Assembly: GCF_003966225.1 (NCBI RefSeq)
Contig: NZ_RXNU01000019.1
Span: 22,785 to 86,784 of the forward strand
From: Shewanella canadensis
Lineage (GTDB): Bacteria > Pseudomonadota > Gammaproteobacteria > Enterobacterales > Shewanellaceae
Length of the DNA stretch: 64,000 nucleotides
Direction of reading: 5' to 3'
Shown here: in pieces, positions 8,173 through 15,898 of the stretch
How positions within the stretch are numbered: the stretch's first letter is position 1
Layout of the letters: every line of letters begins with the position of its first letter
The notes under the pieces: model-generated
Seen by the model: only the letters and a program-made list of their open reading frames with translations
The model's database searches: none
Told to the model about the DNA's origin: nothing
Translations under genes and position numbers: made by a program

Positions 8173-9529
8173 GGTGAACCTCCTGGTTAAAACCCTTGAG
8201 TTGGTCTTGTTTAGCCCCTTTTCGAGAGCTCAGAATGAAGTGATGGATATAGAGATTAAATGCCGGCATTGCAATCAGATGGATCACTAAGATACCCAGG
8301 GCTACAGCCGTTAAGCCCCACTGGCTGCATACGCTAATGGTGATAGCCAATAGCAAGGTAAAACCCAGGTTAAATGAGAGGTTTAATCTACTCTCATCGA
8401 TGCTGATGAGTAATTGACTTGTCGCCTCACCGATAGGTCTGACGAGCCCGCTTAAGCAAAGTAAAATAAATACAGGAAGTGCGCCTGCCTCTATCCAATG
8501 GCTCCCATAGACGAATGGAAGATAGACGGGGGCGAGTATCGATTGCAGCGCGATAACGGGAACTGTGATTTTCAGGATAAGCTTAAGTGAATGGACATAG
8601 CGTTTCTGAAGTTCCACTTCCATGTTATCCCAAGCTTGATTACTTTTATCGCATAGGTGCGAATACAGTGCCGTACCATAACTTTGTATGATCCCTAAAC
8701 TGATCCCCAAGCTGGTATTGAAGGCGAAAAAGTATATCCCCAGCGCCTCGACGCCAAGAAAATACCCGACAAGCAGGTAATCGATATTTTGTCTTAATGC
8801 GATACTGAAATCGCTTAAACCGACCTGAGAGCCGAAGCGCATCATCTGTGTGATAGTCCATGCTGAGCGGGGGGTAGCCTGGTCTGGTTTGCTGAGTGAT
8901 TGAGCTTGAAAGAGCGGATTGTGATATCTGTGTATGGCAATCCAGACAAAAATAACCAACACCTTAGGCAGAATAATGGCCCAAATACCGAGTCCCAATA
9001 GAGCGAAAGTAGCCGTCAGCAATCCATCAAAGATGGTCTGCCACAGTATTGCGCGACCGACGCGACGCATGTTATTTGCTCTGAGATTGATAGCGGCGTA
9101 GAGCATCCCGAAGGGAAGTAATAGATAGCTTGTTGCCATGAGTATCATAGGCGCGATGAGCGTTGTGTCTTGATTAAAGAAGGCGAGGGGCCAGCTGAGT
9201 AAGCTCATGGCAACGAAGGCGGTTATTGCGGCAATCCAATTTGTTCTGTTTGCATTGGGGAGTGAAGCGGTTAACGATTCATCATCCATCTTTATCAATG
9301 CGGCAGAGGTTATTCGTCTTGTCGGGGTACAGATAAGCTCGAAACAGGTGAGAATAATAGCGACTTGCCCGAAGACCTCTGGAGTCAATAGGCGCGCTAA
9401 AATGATGCTGGAAGCTAATCTTACTATGCGCCCAAGTACCTGAGCCGAACCTAACCAGAAAAGACTCTTTGAGAAAGTGCTTTTGGCTGGTTGTTCAATA
9501 TCGGTAGATTGCTTGGATGCATTATTCAT
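8162..9529 (-). CDS. Wzx-type polysaccharide flippase
   Basis: An integral inner-membrane protein of the MOP/PST family expected to flip the undecaprenyl-linked repeat unit to the periplasm. The N-terminal FSKSLFWLGSAQVLGRIVRLASSIILARLLTPEVFGQVAI is the typical polysaccharide-synthase opening. About twelve hydrophobic segments follow over 455 residues. It precedes and overlaps the GT2 gene. A candidate sigma-54 promoter and a LuxO-type box lie upstream. It corresponds in role to SypK of the Vibrio fischeri syp locus. Confidence 0.88.
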   Translation of the reverse strand: MNNASKQSTDIEQPAKSTFSKSLFWLGSAQVLGRIVRLASSIILARLLTPEVFGQVAIILTCFELICTPTRRITSAALIKMDDESLTASLPNANRTNWIAAITAFVAMSLLSWPLAFFNQDTTLIAPMILMATSYLLLPFGMLYAAINLRANNMRRVGRAILWQTIFDGLLTATFALLGLGIWAIILPKVLVIFVWIAIHRYHNPLFQAQSLSKPDQATPRSAWTITQMMRFGSQVGLSDFSIALRQNIDYLLVGYFLGVEALGIYFFAFNTSLGISLGIIQSYGTALYSHLCDKSNQAWDNMEVELQKRYVHSLKLILKITVPVIALQSILAPVYLPFVYGSHWIEAGALPVFILLCLSGLVRPIGEATSQLLISIDESRLNLSFNLGFTLLLAITISVCSQWGLTAVALGILVIHLIAMPAFNLYIHHFILSSRKGAKQDQLKGFNQEVHHDA

Positions 9530-9635
9530 TAAAGAGACCTTTAGTATGGTAAGAACTAGTGATTAAAAACGTGTTTCAACGAACTTCTTTAAATCACTTT
9601 TTCAAATCTTCTTAAGATAAGCATTACAGGTTTCA

Positions 9636-9651
9636 TGCCAACTAATAGCCT
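9636..9651 (-). promoter_or_regulatory. Weak candidate sigma-54 promoter for the flippase-GT2 operon
   Basis: On the minus strand this reads AGGCTATTAGTTGGCA, with GG and GC ten bases apart but other -24 and -12 positions off consensus. An overlapping alternative, TGGCATGAAACCTGTA (9625-9640), has a better -24 but GT in place of GC. Either lies about 100 bases before the flippase start and downstream of a near-perfect LuxO-type box, which is the main reason to list it. Confidence 0.35.
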
Positions 9652-9767
9652 TGATTTAGTACATTGATTTTATTGTTTATTCTGGTTTATTGGTTAGTGT
9701 CGAGGTGAGAGTCAAGCTTGCTTGTTTCTGTTCTGCGATTGATTCGTTGCATGCTGGAGTGAGGTAT

Positions 9768-9780
9768 TTGCAAAATGCGA
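9768..9780. promoter_or_regulatory. LuxO-type enhancer box
   Basis: TTGCAAAATGCGA has one mismatch to TTGCAWWWTGCAA. It lies about 120 bases upstream of the weak sigma-54 promoter of the flippase operon and just before a REP-like array. Confidence 0.55.
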
Positions 9781-9795
9781 ATTGAACATGGTTTT

Positions 9796-10103
9796 TGTAG
9801 GAGCGCTTTAGCCGCTGTAGGAGTGTGCTTCAGCCACGAAGCTTTTAATGATGGGGAGAGCGGTTCCCGGCTAAAGCCGGTCTTACATCAAAGCCAGTCC
9901 TACATGATATCGAAATAGGCTATAGCCTCCTTTGTAGGAGCGTGCTTCAGCCGCGAAGCTTTTAATGATGGGGTGAGCGCTTCCCGGCTGAAGCAGGTCT
10001 TACACTATCGCTTACCAATTTGCCCTCCTTTGTAGGAGCGCACTTTAGCCGCGAAGCTTTTAATTATGGGGTGAACGGTTCCCGGCTGAAGCCGGTCCTA
10101 CAC
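9796..10103. repeat. REP-like repeat array
   Basis: Three TGTAGGAGCG...AGCC hairpins, each paired with CCCGGCTRAAGCMGGTCTTA, with a shortened linker (GAAGCTTTTAATGATGGGG) that differs from the linker in the 6.7 and 15 kb arrays. The final TCCTACA carries the stop codon of the gene at 10098. No gene is supported within 9652-10097. Confidence 0.85.
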
Positions 10104-11345
10104 AATACGCCCACTCTTATGCGCTATACCTATTACGATTAACCCTGGCCAGAACAGGTAGGCGAGGATCTCCAGATTCTCTCCGAAGGTGTATAGAAAA
10201 AGCTGCAGCAATACGGCCACTGCGGATGCCGCGATGGGGGACTTTAAAATTGAACCTATCAGGGTGATAAAACTGACAAGAAAAGGCAAAGCCAGCGAGA
10301 TGGCTCCCACCAACCCTTTCACAAACAGGAGTCCGTACCAGGTGTGGTGTGAGCCTATCGGCATATATTCCACCAGATGGGGTCCTCGTTCCACTATGCC
10401 ATGTCCCCAAACCAGGGCTTCGTTGGCCCACCTCTCCAAGGCGATATCAGCCAGATGCTTACGTACTCTGGTTGAGCCGGCTCTGGCGGCCTTGATGGCC
10501 GTGATACTCATCTCTATCCTTTCGATCGCCTGTGTACCAAATATGCCAGATAAGAGGGTGATTGGAGTGGCGATAAAGTAGAGCCAGGGAGACTTGTGGT
10601 AGCGAATAAAGGCAAAATATCCGAGTAGAGTGAAGTAACAGACTAAGGCTAATCGTGATTGTGAAATCAGCACCAACAGCAGGCTGCCAAGGATCCCGTA
10701 GGTTTTAAAGCGTTTATCTTTTTCCTGTATGGCGAAGTTTAAGAATAGGTTTCCCATCATACCCAGTGCCGGTGCCCAAGGGGTAAAGAGTCGCCATCTG
10801 GGTGTGCCACTACCCGGATCTATCTCATACAGGCTGACACTGAAAAACTCAGGTCCGGGTCCGCCTATGATACTCAGTGGCGAGACATATAAGGTGCCGG
10901 GTAATCCAACTAACCAGGCGACGACACAAAAAGGAAACAGGAAGAAGGTATGCTTACATACAATACAGGTGGCGCGATAGATGATTTCAGGCCGGATATT
11001 GAGTGAACCAATTAAAGGGAAAATCGCGAGTAGTGCCCAGCCTTTTGCCCAGCCGATGCTTGATTTAATCAGTTTAGGCAGGCCGAGTTCATGTTCAAAG
11101 TGAGCGATGACTAACGCTATCAGCATGATAAACATGCCAACTATCCAGCATAACTGAGCCGTAGTCATGATGAAGTCTTGTCTGTCAAAAATAAAACGTT
11201 TGAGCATGCGAAGGAGCAAAATCCAACCTATGACAGGGGCGACAAGATACATGGCACCGAGCAGCCAGAACAGGTAGGTGCAGGTAATGCTGTACCAGAT
11301 GAGCTTTTCATCACTGTTTTCTGGCTTGAGAGTATCTCTGCTCAT
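10098..11345 (-). CDS. Wzy-like O-antigen polymerase/ligase family membrane protein
   Basis: A 415-residue multi-spanning inner-membrane protein with at least ten hydrophobic segments. A long loop with VERGPHLVEYMPIGSHHTWYGLLFVKGLVGA resembles the Wzy_C/O-antigen ligase region, where a GSHHTWY-like motif precedes the last helices. Polymerases and ligases diverge so much that the name is a class assignment, supported by neighbours wzz, wza and wzx. The stop codon TAG is provided by the edge of a REP-like repeat. A tandem heptamer array lies directly before its ribosome site. The equivalent in syp would be SypL. Confidence 0.8.
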   Translation of the reverse strand: MSRDTLKPENSDEKLIWYSITCTYLFWLLGAMYLVAPVIGWILLLRMLKRFIFDRQDFIMTTAQLCWIVGMFIMLIALVIAHFEHELGLPKLIKSSIGWAKGWALLAIFPLIGSLNIRPEIIYRATCIVCKHTFFLFPFCVVAWLVGLPGTLYVSPLSIIGGPGPEFFSVSLYEIDPGSGTPRWRLFTPWAPALGMMGNLFLNFAIQEKDKRFKTYGILGSLLLVLISQSRLALVCYFTLLGYFAFIRYHKSPWLYFIATPITLLSGIFGTQAIERIEMSITAIKAARAGSTRVRKHLADIALERWANEALVWGHGIVERGPHLVEYMPIGSHHTWYGLLFVKGLVGAISLALPFLVSFITLIGSILKSPIAASAVAVLLQLFLYTFGENLEILAYLFWPGLIVIGIAHKSGRIV

Positions 11346-11361
11346 ATGCGTTACCTTTTTG

Positions 11362-11400
11362 TAGAACCTAGAACCTAGAACCTAGAACCTAGAACCTAGA
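11362..11400. repeat. Tandem heptamer (TAGAACC)5
   Basis: Five perfect copies plus a partial sixth lie between the end of the chain-length gene and the start of the wzy-like gene, about 10 bases upstream of its ribosome site (AAAGGTAA). Copy-number change would alter intergenic spacing and mRNA structure but not a reading frame. Confidence 0.9.
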
Positions 11401-11423
11401 GTTCTCTTCTGCGCTGGACATTT

Positions 11424-12842
11424 CTATGCCGTTAAAATCTTCTTCAGTATCGGCTTTCTGATCCACATGATGCTTAACCCCGCTAGTGAAAAAATGGATG
11501 CCACAATCCCGCCCATTAAGGTTAAAACCCTTGACATAGTGTTGGGTTTCAATGGCAAGCTTGGCGGAGCAAGTAGTTGAATTAATGGGTAAGCCGAGTA
11601 GATATCGGCTTTTCCAACATCCATCTTTGCCAATGCCGAGGTAAATACCGCCGTCGCTACCTGATGTTCCCGGTGAAGATCTTCAAGTTTTGCGGCGTCA
11701 TCATTACTGTCCTCCAGACGAGTGTCCCAGGCGTTTATCTGTTCTGTAAGGGAGCGGAGCTCGTGACTTAACCCCTCCGCCTCCGTCGTTAGAGAGAGCA
11801 GTTGTTTCATTAACTGTGCCCTACCATCGATATCATCGGCAGACAGCATCAACATCAAGGTGTCGTCCTGATAACCTAAGAGAATTTTGCAGCGTTTTCT
11901 TAAAGCGCTAAAAAGTGCTTGTTGTTGCTGAGTTTGGGTCATTATCTGGGGGTGCTTCTTGCCATAACGTCCTGAATATTCGGCGAGACTTGTGGTCGAC
12001 TCGGTGTAAATTACCAGTAGCTGCTGGTACAACTGGTCATTCTTCAGCTTGAGCAGATCGGCAGCCTGTTGGGCGTTAAGGGATAGGTGCATTTCCAGCA
12101 TCTTCTGGCTTGCTATCACGCCCTGCAGCTTGGATACCATATTAACTTTACTGTGTCTGAGCCTCTCTATTGTGAGCGCAAGCTCCTTAAATTGATCCAG
12201 TGACACCAGTCCTATCTTAGATTGAAAGTTGAGTATCTTTGCCTGACTTTGACTCACCTTAGTGGCAAAGCCATCAATGCCCATCTTGATCCCATTCTCT
12301 CTTTGATTAATCTCATCTTCTCTGAGTTGAGACAGCAATGCCTGCAAACTGTGATAGTGGGCCCACGCCTTATCCTGCGCCTCTTGTGCCGTTGTGCTAC
12401 TGATATTGAACTGCATCAATCCAGTTTGATTTGGCAGTTTTAACTTGGGCTTTCCCATGGCCGGAGGTGTCAGCTTTACGGTTTTGGCGGCGGCATCGAG
12501 TAAGATCTGACTCATAGATAGTGCCTTATAATTCTCTCTGGGATCGATGGCCGAGCTTAAGTAGGGAGAGCTGCTTGTGCTGGTGGCCTGACCTATGCTG
12601 TCCAGGCTGACTAATGCACCCGCTCCGCTGCCAGGCAGAATAAGTGTCCACTTACTGACAAAGCGTGTGGGAGTATTCATTATCGCAATGGTTACTAGCG
12701 TCCAGATGAGGGTGAGTGCCGCTAACGCTGTTTTTATATACACCCAGCGACGCGCATTAACAGGCAAACTGCTGCCTTTAATCGCGGCTCTTTTTAACCA
12801 GAGAAGCTGGCTTGGGTGATGTTTGTTTTTCATCTTCTTCAT
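11424..12842 (-). CDS. Wzz/GumC-type polysaccharide co-polymerase, no kinase domain
   Basis: An inner-membrane protein that controls chain length and links polymerisation to export. A first membrane segment lies near residues 30-55 and a second (VLTLMGGIVASIFSLAGLSIMWI) at the C-terminus. The periplasmic stretch between them has long coiled coils (residues 160-390). The loop ends in a proline-rich ...LAPPSLPLKPNTMSR, typical before the second helix. At 472 residues it lacks the cytoplasmic tyrosine-kinase domain of Wzc, and no separate kinase is seen in the window. It lies 25 bases after wza. The syp counterpart is SypO. Confidence 0.85.
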   Translation of the reverse strand: MKKMKNKHHPSQLLWLKRAAIKGSSLPVNARRWVYIKTALAALTLIWTLVTIAIMNTPTRFVSKWTLILPGSGAGALVSLDSIGQATSTSSSPYLSSAIDPRENYKALSMSQILLDAAAKTVKLTPPAMGKPKLKLPNQTGLMQFNISSTTAQEAQDKAWAHYHSLQALLSQLREDEINQRENGIKMGIDGFATKVSQSQAKILNFQSKIGLVSLDQFKELALTIERLRHSKVNMVSKLQGVIASQKMLEMHLSLNAQQAADLLKLKNDQLYQQLLVIYTESTTSLAEYSGRYGKKHPQIMTQTQQQQALFSALRKRCKILLGYQDDTLMLMLSADDIDGRAQLMKQLLSLTTEAEGLSHELRSLTEQINAWDTRLEDSNDDAAKLEDLHREHQVATAVFTSALAKMDVGKADIYSAYPLIQLLAPPSLPLKPNTMSRVLTLMGGIVASIFSLAGLSIMWIRKPILKKILTA

Positions 12843-12867
12843 CCTTGGGACCGCTATCTATCAAGCG

Positions 12868-14187
12868 TTAAAGTAGGCCGAGTAAGGTTGCGGGGAGTAA
12901 TATTTCGGTGAAGGTTTTAGCAATCTCCCGAATATTTGTGACTCCAGAGTCGTAACATGCGATACCGTCACCGGGCAGCAAGATAGGGTTCATGTTGGGC
13001 CTCCACGAATGAACCATTAAGTTATCCAGTGAACGCTCAACAACATCAATCTGTTTAGTGATCGGATTTTTGGTGATCAAAATAACATGTCGACTCGCGT
13101 TAGTGCTTTGTGCGCCCCCGATACAGTTTGCACCTATGGCGCCGCTGAGCAGACGAGTTCCGTAGGGAAAGCGGGTGGCTTCTGTATCGACTGCCGATTG
13201 CGAGTTACTGCTGGCGGGCTGAGTCAGGTTGGAGATGAATACCCTAATTCCCGGAACCGTAATTTGTGAGGGCCTCGCCAGCTCATCATTAAACTGATTC
13301 AGCTGAGGAACATGAATATGATCACCTGCCATTAGCGTCAGGTGAGGAGTCGAGCTGCCATCGATGACTCCCGATAGATCCAGGCTGAGAGTTTGTTCGC
13401 CACGTGTGACAGTGATGGCGCCGATATCGGCGTCCGGACTGATCCCACCCGAGGATCTTAAGGCCGAAGTGATGCTCCGCCCCGAAGCCTGATCTCCGGT
13501 ATGACCGCCATTATCATCCGTGATCTCGGTGTCTGATTTATGGTTGATAAAGTGAGTGCCGGGTTCAAATACTGCACCAGAGACACTGACTTCAATCGGC
13601 GCCCATTTTAGTGGGGTAATACTTATCCTGATGGTACCGGCAAGCATTAACTGCTCATCGATCAGTAGCTGTTTGATACTGGCTTTCAGTGATTCAATCT
13701 TTAATCCCCGTGCCTTGATAGCCGGAATAAAGGGGAGGTAGATAAAGCCATCGGCATTGACCTCGACTTCACTGCTAAACTCCTCACCATTTAAGATCAC
13801 GATATTGAGTCTGTCGCCACTGGAGAGGTTTAAGACGTTAAATTGCGCTTTTAAGTCGGTTTGTAGACCCGGTCCTTCGTTTTCTAAGGAGTTTGAAGTG
13901 GGATCCGGCTCCATTTTATTGACGAGAACTGTCGAGTCATCTTGCCATCTTCTCCTCACATAGGGTGTAGTACTATCGTAATAGTGGCAGGGCTGAGCCT
14001 CTTTCTTTGTACTGTTATTAACAGAACTGGTATTAACGGCACTCTTGTTAACAGCACTAGTTTGCTGATGACATAAGTTATTGTCTTGAGTCAGCGTAGG
14101 AGTGACACACCCTGAAAGCATAAAGCAAAGGCTAAAAATGACTAGTAGGAGGTTAGCCTTAAGTGGCTGAATAAAGTTAAAAAACAT
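12868..14187 (-). CDS. Wza-type outer-membrane polysaccharide export lipoprotein
   Basis: The signal peptide ends in a lipobox, FMLSGC (Cys near 27), so the mature protein is a lipoprotein. A Poly_export domain lies near residues 115-205 (LNLSSGDRLNIVILNGEEFSSEVEVNADGFIYLPFIP), followed by SLBB-type segments (VSVSGAVFEPGTHF and GDHIHVPQ). The C-terminal hydrophobic helix fits a Wza-like pore-forming end. At 439 residues it is longer than E. coli Wza because of a Ser/Asn-rich linker after the lipobox. The ribosome site AAGGAG lies 7 bases from the ATG. The syp counterpart is SypC. Confidence 0.88.
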   Translation of the reverse strand: MFFNFIQPLKANLLLVIFSLCFMLSGCVTPTLTQDNNLCHQQTSAVNKSAVNTSSVNNSTKKEAQPCHYYDSTTPYVRRRWQDDSTVLVNKMEPDPTSNSLENEGPGLQTDLKAQFNVLNLSSGDRLNIVILNGEEFSSEVEVNADGFIYLPFIPAIKARGLKIESLKASIKQLLIDEQLMLAGTIRISITPLKWAPIEVSVSGAVFEPGTHFINHKSDTEITDDNGGHTGDQASGRSITSALRSSGGISPDADIGAITVTRGEQTLSLDLSGVIDGSSTPHLTLMAGDHIHVPQLNQFNDELARPSQITVPGIRVFISNLTQPASSNSQSAVDTEATRFPYGTRLLSGAIGANCIGGAQSTNASRHVILITKNPITKQIDVVERSLDNLMVHSWRPNMNPILLPGDGIACYDSGVTNIREIAKTFTEILLPATLLGLL

Positions 14188-14310
14188 GTGGCAACTCCTT
14201 GTTGAAAATTAACTTTAGTGTTTGTACGTTTAAGGGCTTGTCATCCTGAATTCATTTCAGGGTCTAGCTTGAATGCTTTAAGCAATCGCAGCTTTACAGA
14301 ATAGGTATCT

Positions 14311-14652
14311 TTATTGTTCGCAGATATGCTCTATTGCGGCTGCTTCGTCCTCATAGATGGTAAATATCTGATGTAGTCGTGTGAGTTCGATCAATGCGCG
14401 CACCCCCGCAGATGGAGAGAGGAGAATGATCTCCCCAGCTTTCTTCTGAGTGAGTTTCAGTGCGGAGACTAAAATGGACAAGCCACTGGAGTCGATATAT
14501 TCAACCTGATGTAGATCCAACACGAGTTTGTTGCTGCCCGCTTCAATTTGACGTGTGATAGCAGCCCTGAGCGTGGGAGTTTGTGACATCACCATCTCTT
14601 TCGGGAGTGTAATTAAACAGGCATTGTCGAGCGCTAATGGTGAAAATTTCAT
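14311..14652 (-). CDS. STAS-domain anti-sigma-factor-antagonist-like protein (SypA-like)
   Basis: A single STAS domain of 113 residues, the kind that is switched by serine phosphorylation in partner-switching systems. The start is placed at the ATG at 14652 because AAGGAG lies 6 bases before it. An upstream in-frame ATG would add 29 residues of non-STAS sequence. The signature LVLDLHQVEYIDSSGLSIL contains Ser56, the same position as the regulatory serine reported for Vibrio fischeri SypA. It lies at the head of the wza-wzz-wzy unit, behind a sigma-54 promoter. The kinase at 15459 and phosphatase at 15899 are its likely partners. Confidence 0.87.
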   Translation of the reverse strand: MKFSPLALDNACLITLPKEMVMSQTPTLRAAITRQIEAGSNKLVLDLHQVEYIDSSGLSILVSALKLTQKKAGEIILLSPSAGVRALIELTRLHQIFTIYEDEAAAIEHICEQ

Positions 14653-14732
14653 ATTAAGCTCCTTAGAGAGTCGCTGATATTTATTGTATTTATGTTTACT
14701 TACTATTATTTCTTTACTTATATAAGCATGGT

Positions 14733-14748
14733 TGCACAACTCAGGCCA
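14733..14748 (-). promoter_or_regulatory. Candidate sigma-54 promoter for the STAS-wza-wzz-wzy operon
   Basis: TGGCCTGAGTTGTGCA on the minus strand, with GG and GC ten bases apart and TGGC/TGCA ends. It lies 81 bases before the STAS start codon. It shares its first eight bases with the promoter before the WecG-PGT gene. Confidence 0.55.
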
Positions 14749-14844
14749 ATATTTATCGTTATGAATTTAAAGGGAAATTGTGATTGTTATACAAGTTGTA
14801 GAGGCGTGATGTTTTAAAGTGAAAAATGAAATGTGAAAATTGCG

Positions 14845-14857
14845 AAGCAGAATGCAA
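14845..14857. promoter_or_regulatory. Weak LuxO-type box
   Basis: AAGCAGAATGCAA matches TTGCAWWWTGCAA at 10 of 13 positions, with one half-site good and the other worn. It lies about 97 bases upstream of the sigma-54 promoter of the STAS operon. Confidence 0.35.
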
Positions 14858-14870
14858 AGAGTATTTTTCC

Positions 14871-15442
14871 CGTAGGAGCGTGCTTTGGTCGTTGTAGGAG
14901 CGTGCTTCAGCCGCGATTGTTCTTGTTATAGATGTGTTTTTATCATCCTTCCCGGCTAAGGCCGGTCCTACACAAGAGGTAACCCCCACCCGCTCTTACA
15001 TAAAGCCGCTCCTACACTATCGATTAATCATTCGCCCGTTCTTGTTGGAGCGTGCTTTAGCCGCGAATCTTTTTATCAGCGTATCGAATCAGCGATGAAA
15101 TGTTCACACAATCGTTCCCGGCTGAAGCCGGTCTTACATCAAAGGCTGTCCTACACGATATCGAAATAGGCAATTCGCTATGTTCTCTATGTAGGAGTGT
15201 GCTTCAGCCACGAATCATTTTATCAGCGAATCGAATCAGCAATGAAATGTTCACAAAACCATTCCCGGCTGAAGCCGGTCTTACATCAAGGCCAGCCCTA
15301 CATTATCGTTCTCCAATTTGCCCTCCTCTGTAGGAGCGCGCTTTAGCCGCGAATATTTTTATCAGCGAATCGAGTCAGCTATGAAATGTTCACAAAATCT
15401 TTCCCGGCTGAAGCCGGTCTTACATCAAAGCCGCTCCCGCAG
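14871..15442. repeat. Large REP-like repeat array (about four composite units)
   Basis: Repeating units of about 140-150 bases fill most of the 806-base gap between the kinase and STAS genes. Each joins a TGTAGGAGCGTGCTTTAGCC hairpin, a conserved linker and a CCCGGCTGAAGCCGGTCTTA hairpin, and ends with AAAGCC...CCTACA. The linker (GAATCGAATCAGCNATGAAA) is as well conserved as the hairpins, so whole units were amplified. Short open frames here encode the repeat itself (FPAEAGLTS) and are not genes. Confidence 0.9.
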
Positions 15443-15458
15443 TTTGTTTTCCCCACCC

Positions 15459-15851
15459 CTAACTCCTCAACAAACTTAACCTTAGGTGTGTGCCGGCCAC
15501 GGATGCCTGAAACCTCACTTGGTCCATCCAGTTTTGAATGATCCACAATCCCCGACCTGAGATAGAGAAGGGAGAGGGGCATTCGATTTGATCGCCGATA
15601 GGCGTGTAGGGAGCATTGTCTAAAAGATCTATGGTTATGCGGTCTGGGTTACAATGCATGATGATGACGATGTCTTCGCATTGGTTATCCGTGTGTTCGA
15701 GGACATTTGATAATGCTTCGAGCACACAGGTAATGACTTTAAACCTCTGCTGTATTTGAACACTGTTCTGCTGCAGAAATTGCTCCAGCTCTTGGCAAAG
15801 TAGATTACTGTTCCAGACAGTTTGAGATAGATTTAATTGAATACTATTCAT
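15459..15851 (-). CDS. RsbW/SpoIIAB-like serine kinase, HATPase domain
   Basis: A 130-residue GHKL ATPase-fold protein expected to phosphorylate the STAS protein. The N box reads CVLEALSNVLEHTDN (residues 40-55), the G1 region DLLDNAPYTP is unusual in having DNA instead of DxG, and G2 reads SGRGLWIIQNWMD. The start is set at the ATG at 15851 because CGGAGG precedes it. Eight more residues are open upstream. It follows the REC-PP2C gene by 47 bases, so the pair is probably co-transcribed. In V. fischeri these two activities are fused in SypE. Confidence 0.85.
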   Translation of the reverse strand: MNSIQLNLSQTVWNSNLLCQELEQFLQQNSVQIQQRFKVITCVLEALSNVLEHTDNQCEDIVIIMHCNPDRITIDLLDNAPYTPIGDQIECPSPFSISGRGLWIIQNWMDQVRFQASVAGTHLRLSLLRS

Positions 15852-15898
15852 ATATCCTCCGGGTACCGATTTCACGTCATGTTTTTATCAGTTTTTTG

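Noticed and set aside
14759..14989. Open frame of 76 codons on the minus strand
   Set aside because: It runs through the REP-like array and encodes repeat sequence; no motif and no ribosome site.
15100..15333. Open frame with a repeated FPAEAGLTS peptide
   Set aside because: The peptide repeat is only the DNA repeat read in one frame; it is not a gene.
14871..15442. Possible CRISPR array
   Set aside because: The regular spacing is caused by composite REP units. The units are about 140-150 bases, the spacers are themselves conserved, and no cas gene is present.
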